From Lachnospiraceae bacterium (GTDB lineage: Bacteria > Bacillota > Clostridia > Lachnospirales > Lachnospiraceae): 48,263 nt of DNA. How positions within the stretch are numbered: position 1 is the stretch's first letter; each line of letters opens with the position of its first letter. Positions 44,246-48,263 of the stretch are shown here, one piece after another. The stretch spans positions 1-48,263 of the forward strand of contig JAIECJ010000087.1 in the NCBI GenBank assembly GCA_029068555.1. Direction: 5' to 3'. The notes beneath the pieces are model-generated. The model was given only the letters and a program-made list of their open reading frames with translations. It searched no databases and was not told the DNA's origin. A program made the translations under genes and the position numbers.

Positions 44246-45106
44246 TTATTCGTACGGCCTCTGATAAAAGCGCCCTGAAATCTGCTGGGTATTAATGACA
44301 TTGACAAACGCCTTCGGATCAACCTCCTTAATACCGCTGATAATGTCCTTGCACTCCGCCCTTGACACAACAGAATATACAATCTTGCGCTCCTGATGCT
44401 CATAGGAGCCCTCCGCCTCAATAATCGTAGCTCCATGATTGCTGTTGCGGGAAATCACCTCATAAACCCGCCTTGCGTGATTGGTCACAACCAGAAGCGT
44501 GTGCTGGCGGTACTGTTTGAAAAGCGTGTGCAGGACCTGTGTGGAAGTGTACTGGAAAATAATAGAATACAACGCCTTGTCCCAGCCAAACAGCCAGCCT
44601 GCCACCACCAGGAGGGCTGCATTAAATCCCAGAACAATATTAAAAGAATCCACGCCCTTTCTCTCCGACAAAAAGATGCCAATAAAATCGGTTCCTCCCG
44701 TCGTCGCATTCATCATCAGGCAAAGGCTGATTGCAAATCCATTGAAAATTCCGCCAAAAACACTTATCAATAAAGTATCATATGTTATCGCACGCGACGG
44801 CAGAATATCCGTCAGTATGTTTGTCAGCATAATGCAAAGGCAGGAATAAAGGGTAAACTTTTTCCCAATAAACCGGAAACCAATATAAATGGGTACCAGA
44901 TTCAATATTACGTTAATCAATGTATATGGGAGTTCAACCCCCAGAAAAAGTTCAACAACCCGCTGAATCAACAGTGTCAGTCCGGTTGCCCCTCCCGGAT
45001 ACAGTCCTCCCGTCCGCACAAAGGTTTTAATGTTCAGCGCCATAATCACAGACGCGGCACAAATCACAACAATCCGTTTTGCATCTTCTTTGAAACTGAA
45101 TTTCAT
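44246..45106 (-). CDS. YitT family membrane protein (DUF161/DUF2179)
   Basis: A 286-aa protein with five or six N-terminal hydrophobic segments. The family hallmark GGLYPGGATGLTLLIQR lies at about 32-48, and NATTGGTDFIGIF in the middle. A soluble C-terminal DUF2179 domain of about 80 residues follows (LLVVTNHARRVYEVISRN, then GIKEVDPKAFVNVIN). The molecular function is not established; it is a widespread Firmicute membrane family. GGAGGG precedes the ATG. It is 21 bases after the GH95 fucosidase gene and probably co-transcribed with it. Confidence 0.9.
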   Translation of the reverse strand: MKFSFKEDAKRIVVICAASVIMALNIKTFVRTGGLYPGGATGLTLLIQRVVELFLGVELPYTLINVILNLVPIYIGFRFIGKKFTLYSCLCIMLTNILTDILPSRAITYDTLLISVFGGIFNGFAISLCLMMNATTGGTDFIGIFLSERKGVDSFNIVLGFNAALLVVAGWLFGWDKALYSIIFQYTSTQVLHTLFKQYRQHTLLVVTNHARRVYEVISRNSNHGATIIEAEGSYEHQERKIVYSVVSRAECKDIISGIKEVDPKAFVNVINTQQISGRFYQRPYE

Positions 45107-45127
45107 ATATTCCCTCCATATCCTGCA

Positions 45128-47458
45128 TTACAAAAATTCGATCTCTGTCCATATATCCTTTTTGAGCATCAATTCCACACTTTTGCCTTTGTATATAAAT
45201 TTTCTCATCCTATCACAGCTGCTGCAGACTTGCGCCTTCTTGAGCACTCCATTCTTCCATACAATATCCATACGCGCATTTCCCCGAACCCTGACACCTG
45301 CTATTTTCCCATTTTTCCATGTCTTTGGCAGTGCCGGTAGCAGCACAATCCTGTCAGCATTGCTTTGTACCAGCATTTCTACCATTGCCGCTATCGCTCC
45401 AAAGTTTCCATCAATCTGAAACGGCGGGTGATTGTCAAACAGATTGGGTAGTGTTGAACGGATGAGAAGCTGTCTCAAATTCTCATGTGCCTTCTCCCCA
45501 TCCCAGAGCTTTGCATAATGGTTCATAATCCATGCACGACTCCATCCGGTATGTCCGCCGCCGCCCTCCAGACGTTTCTGCAGCGTAAGTTCGGCTGCTG
45601 CTGCAAGTTCCGGTGTTCCATCCTTCGTAATCTGATCAGACGGATGCAGCGCATACAGATGTGAGATATGCCTATGTCCTGGCTCCTTCTCTGCATACTC
45701 TTCACACCACTCAAGGATTCTGCCGTCGCTTCCTATACGTGTCGGAATCAGCCGCCCACAGGCTTTGGCAATTTGTCTGTCCAACGCATCAGATACCCCC
45801 AGAATCTCTGCCGCTCGATTGCACTGTGAGAACAAATCTCTTAATATCTGGTTATCCATCGTCACGCCAATCGAATTGGCTCCCTGCTCCCCATTTGGCA
45901 AAATAAACGTATTTTCAGGCGATACACTTGGACAGGTGCACAAATATGTCTTTCCATCTATCTCATACTCAATACAAAAATCGAGGAAAAACTGAGCCGC
46001 CTCACGCATAACCGGAAACATTTCTCGCAAAAAATGAATATCCCCAGTATACTCGTAATGCGTCCAGATATGTGTGCAGAGCCACGCTCCACCCATGACC
46101 CAGAAGCTGCCGGGAATCCACAAATCCTGCGGCGCCGTATCTCCCCAGATATCCGTATTGTGATGCGCCACAAACCCACGGCACCCATACATGATTTCGG
46201 CAGTCCGTCTGCCATTTGGAAGCATTTTTTTTAACAAGTCAAAAAGCGGCAGATGGCACGCTCCCAAACCGCAAACTTCCGCCGGCCAGTAATTCATTTC
46301 AGTATTGATATTGATTGTAAACTTGGCATCCCACGGCGCCTCCATGTCCTTGTTCCAAAGGCCCTGCAGAGTAGCGGGAAGTGTTCCTGGACGGCTGCTG
46401 CTTATGAGCAGATACCTGCCAAAATTGAAATATAATTGTTCCAGCCCCAGGTTAGTACCACCTGCTTCTATCTCTTTGAGACATCTGTCTGTTGTCTTTT
46501 CTTTCTCATCTATATATGTATCATCATCAAGCGCCAGTGATACTCTGTCATAATACGACTTGTAATCCGTAATATGACTTGCCACAAGTTCGTTATAGCT
46601 TTTTGCCGCTACCTTGTCAAGCATCCCTGTAAGCACCCTTTTCAAAGCCTTTTTCTTTGCGAGGCTCTCATCTGCCATGTCATCACAATCCTCTGCCTGC
46701 ACACGGTATGTCGTTATCGCACTCCAATACAAAAAAACCTCCGTGGCATTATGAACTGTAATACTTTCTCCTATCACTTCAATGTCACCATCCGGGCTTG
46801 CAGCTTTGCACATCATGGCATAATCAAGACCATCACGTCCCAGATTTCCGCCAAGTATAATACTATTTGCAGATACCTTTTCCGAATACTCATAAATATG
46901 ATGACGCGACTGCATCACTTCAAGATTCAGCCTATGTTTTCCCTTTGCCGTCAGATGCATCACGCACACATCATCTGGTACAGACATGAATATTTCCCTG
47001 TCATACACCGTTTCGTCAAGTCTAAAATGCGTATAGGAAAGGGCATCTCCCACGTCCAGTCCTCTCTCATACTCCTCCACGTCATCCGCTGAAATATCTT
47101 TGTCCAAATCATAGTCAATAAAAACATCACCAAGTGTCTGATAAATCCGCATGCCAAATGGAGTGCCGCCAAGCGCCTGCTTGCAAAGCCGCTCCGCCTC
47201 ATGAATTTTTCCCTCTTTTATCAGTTTTTGTATCACAGGAAGTTTCTCCCTGGCACTGGGATTGTTCCTATCCATCGGTCCGCCATACCAGACAGTCTCC
47301 TCATTGACCTGTATCTGTTCACATCCAATTGTACCATATACCATGCCGCCTATTCTGCCATTTCCAACCGGAAGCGCCTCGTTCCAGTCCCCTGCGGGCT
47401 TATCATACCAAAGTACAGTGCAGTTCTGCTTGCTTTTATCCCTTAAACCCACAGTCAC
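45128..47458 (-). CDS. GH95 alpha-L-fucosidase
   Basis: GH95 enzymes release alpha-L-fucose (some alpha-L-galactose) from host or plant glycans by inversion. The 776-aa protein has the N-terminal domain motif WNEALPVGNGRIGGMVYG, VNEETVWYGGP, then the catalytic barrel with NINTEMNYWPAEVC and GSFWVMGGAWLCTHIW. GGGGHTGWSRAWIMNHYAKL and FQIDGNFGAIAAMVEML come near the C-terminus. It has no signal peptide, so it is intracellular. The start is GTG at 47456-47458, overlapping the upstream stop codon (GTGA) and preceded by AAAGGGG. Neighbours are a 72-aa protein and a YitT-family protein; no fucose catabolic genes are in view. Confidence 0.93.
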   Translation of the reverse strand: MTVGLRDKSKQNCTVLWYDKPAGDWNEALPVGNGRIGGMVYGTIGCEQIQVNEETVWYGGPMDRNNPSAREKLPVIQKLIKEGKIHEAERLCKQALGGTPFGMRIYQTLGDVFIDYDLDKDISADDVEEYERGLDVGDALSYTHFRLDETVYDREIFMSVPDDVCVMHLTAKGKHRLNLEVMQSRHHIYEYSEKVSANSIILGGNLGRDGLDYAMMCKAASPDGDIEVIGESITVHNATEVFLYWSAITTYRVQAEDCDDMADESLAKKKALKRVLTGMLDKVAAKSYNELVASHITDYKSYYDRVSLALDDDTYIDEKEKTTDRCLKEIEAGGTNLGLEQLYFNFGRYLLISSSRPGTLPATLQGLWNKDMEAPWDAKFTININTEMNYWPAEVCGLGACHLPLFDLLKKMLPNGRRTAEIMYGCRGFVAHHNTDIWGDTAPQDLWIPGSFWVMGGAWLCTHIWTHYEYTGDIHFLREMFPVMREAAQFFLDFCIEYEIDGKTYLCTCPSVSPENTFILPNGEQGANSIGVTMDNQILRDLFSQCNRAAEILGVSDALDRQIAKACGRLIPTRIGSDGRILEWCEEYAEKEPGHRHISHLYALHPSDQITKDGTPELAAAAELTLQKRLEGGGGHTGWSRAWIMNHYAKLWDGEKAHENLRQLLIRSTLPNLFDNHPPFQIDGNFGAIAAMVEMLVQSNADRIVLLPALPKTWKNGKIAGVRVRGNARMDIVWKNGVLKKAQVCSSCDRMRKFIYKGKSVELMLKKDIWTEIEFL

Positions 47459-47673
47459 ATTCCCCTTTCCATTTTCTGTGCGTCAAGCAGCACAAGCAAT
47501 GCCTCATCACTCTGGCTGACCCATGCGTCCTCTTCCTCCGCATTCAGACCAAGATACTGTGCAAGTGTACAATCCGCATCGCTCATGCCCCACTCATAAC
47601 TGTAATCATCAATCATCTCAAAGTCTATTTCACCTGCAAGATATCGTTCCTTAAATTTTTTCGTTTTGTCCAT
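47455..47673 (-). CDS. Small acidic hypothetical protein (72 aa)
   Basis: I do not recognise a family. The 72-aa product is acidic and helical, starting MDKTKKFKERYLAGEIDFE. It is rich in Asp, Glu and Ala, and has no membrane segment. I start at ATG 47671-47673, which has GGAGGGAAAAGGG upstream; a longer frame of 29 codons overlaps the promoter. Its stop codon overlaps the GH95 start by four bases, indicating translational coupling. Confidence 0.65.
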   Translation of the reverse strand: MDKTKKFKERYLAGEIDFEMIDDYSYEWGMSDADCTLAQYLGLNAEEEDAWVSQSDEALLVLLDAQKMERGM

Positions 47674-47709
47674 GTTCCGCCCTTTTCCCTCCTCATTACC
47701 ATTGTTTTC

Positions 47710-47738
47710 ATTATATCTTATATTACAGATAACGACAA
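47710..47738 (-). promoter_or_regulatory. Promoter of the 72-aa/GH95/YitT transcript
   Basis: On the minus strand, TTGTCG (47733-47738) and TATAAT (47710-47715) are separated by 17 bases, about 40 bases before the ATG. A MITE copy ends about 30 bases upstream of the -35. Confidence 0.7.
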
Positions 47739-47776
47739 TAAATATTGTCATAATTATCAATACAAACAGTTACTAT

Positions 47777-47839
47777 GTTACAATTCACACCAACGCCAGT
47801 TTTCATCAGCTTATAAGTTATTGAGGTGTGAACAGTAAC
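47777..47839 (+). mobile_element. MITE-like element, copy 2 (63 bp)
   Basis: This short copy has the same ends (GTTACAATTCACACC and GGTGTGAACAGTAAC). It is flanked by perfect 8-bp direct repeats GTTACTAT at 47769-47776 and 47840-47847. Compared with copies 1 and 3, everything between two copies of the 9-bp internal repeat AGGTGTGAA is missing. It cannot code for protein. Confidence 0.9.
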
Positions 47840-47858
47840 GTTACTATACTCCAATGAT

Positions 47859-47903
47859 AAAAGGCGTATAACTGCTTTTCAATCCATACAGTTACACGCC
47901 TTT
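47859..47903 (-). terminator. Rho-independent terminator after tRNA-Gly
   Basis: On the minus strand, AAAGGCGTGTAACTG pairs with CAGTTATACGCCTTTT across an 18-base loop. The U-tract is short but correctly placed about 20 bases after the tRNA. Confidence 0.75.
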
Positions 47904-47920
47904 CATTTTCTAAGCTAAAG

Positions 47921-47993
47921 AGCGATAGACGGGGCTCGAACCCGCGGTCTCGACCTTGGCAAGGTCGCGCGTTACCAACTACGCCACTATCGC
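47921..47993 (-). tRNA. tRNA-Gly (anticodon GCC)
   Basis: A complete 73-base cloverleaf is readable on the minus strand. The acceptor stem is GCGATAG / CTATCGC, with discriminator U. The anticodon stem CGACC / GGTCG holds loop TTGCCAA, giving anticodon GCC. The T arm contains GGTTCGAGCC. The 3' CCA is not encoded, so it must be added enzymatically. MITE copies lie on both sides at about 80 and 110 bases. Confidence 0.96.
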
Positions 47994-48099
47994 ATTGATG
48001 TCCTGTCTGCCACCATGCCACAGACAATACATATTATATTGCATTTATATCCAGTTGTCAACTGTTTTTACTAACAAATTTAAAACAACGTAACAGTTC

Positions 48100-48242
48100 G
48101 TTACTGTTCACACCTACGCCAAAGTAGTAGGAATCATGCGCCAAAATGCTTGCCTTTTAGCATTTTGTGTGCAAAATCTGTTATAATTCACACCTCAATA
48201 ACTTATAAGCTGATGAAAACTGGCGTTGGTGTGAATTGTAAC
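48100..48242 (-). mobile_element. MITE-like element, copy 3 (143 bp, longest)
   Basis: The ends are GTTACTGTTCACACC and GGTGTGAATTGTAAC, extended by ACGCC/GGCGT. Perfect 8-bp direct repeats AACAGTTC flank it at 48092-48099 and 48243-48250. It contains a third, internal end-like motif (GTTATAATTCACACC, 48180-48194) and a 30-base hairpin-bearing segment absent from copy 1. No coding capacity. Orientation is opposite to copies 1 and 2. Confidence 0.92.
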
Positions 48243-48263
48243 AACAGTTCAGCCTTACGGCTT

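Overview
The window looks like chromosomal DNA of a gut-type Firmicute, most likely a member of the Lachnospiraceae. Supporting signs are strong GGAGG ribosome sites, an infC-rpmI-rplT operon, a T-box leader, a preQ1-I riboswitch, a BMP/Nup-type nucleoside ABC transporter, a B. subtilis-type PurF, two cytoplasmic glycosidases and a DUF5717/DUF5716 cassette. This assignment is inference from gene content; no rRNA is present. There is no prophage, CRISPR array or complete insertion sequence. Mobile DNA is limited to three copies of a small MITE-like element with 8-bp target duplications.

Layout. 0.3-1.7 kb: infC-rpmI-rplT on the minus strand, with IF3 probably starting at an AUU codon. 1.7-5.6 kb: a minus-strand threonine T-box (specifier ACU) leading into a 2H phosphoesterase, a small membrane protein and thrS, followed by a DUF1540 protein and a 60-aa ORF. 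5.7-7.1 kb: MITE copy 1, a SEC-C protein and a small membrane protein. 7.1-9.5 kb: a plus-strand preQ1-I riboswitch, a QueL-like radical SAM enzyme and a queuosine-precursor transporter, meeting a convergent NUDIX gene. 9.7-12.3 kb: GNAT and MATE genes, a Cys-rich membrane protein and a small XRE regulator behind a palindrome. 12.3-23.6 kb: a long minus-strand purine block, purC-purF-purB-purA-nupNOPQ-punA, joining de novo IMP/AMP synthesis to nucleoside uptake and phosphorolysis.

23.7-30.8 kb: a four-gene minus-strand cassette (DUF5717, Hsp70/actin-like DUF5716, TPR protein, coiled-coil two-TM protein) with its own promoter and terminator. It is the best candidate for an undescribed system. 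31.0-36.3 kb: a solute-binding lipoprotein and a large hybrid histidine kinase with no permease, which looks like a sensing pair. 36.5-39.7 kb: a beta-CASP metallo-beta-lactamase, dihydrofolate reductase and a branched-chain aminotransferase. 40.0-42.3 kb: a YicI-type alpha-xylosidase on the plus strand. 42.4-47.7 kb: a 72-aa protein, a GH95 fucosidase, a YitT-family membrane protein and an M3 oligopeptidase on the minus strand. 47.8-48.25 kb: tRNA-Gly(GCC) between MITE copies 2 and 3.

All calls come from reading the sequence. Family names rest on motifs and remembered family features; no database was searched.
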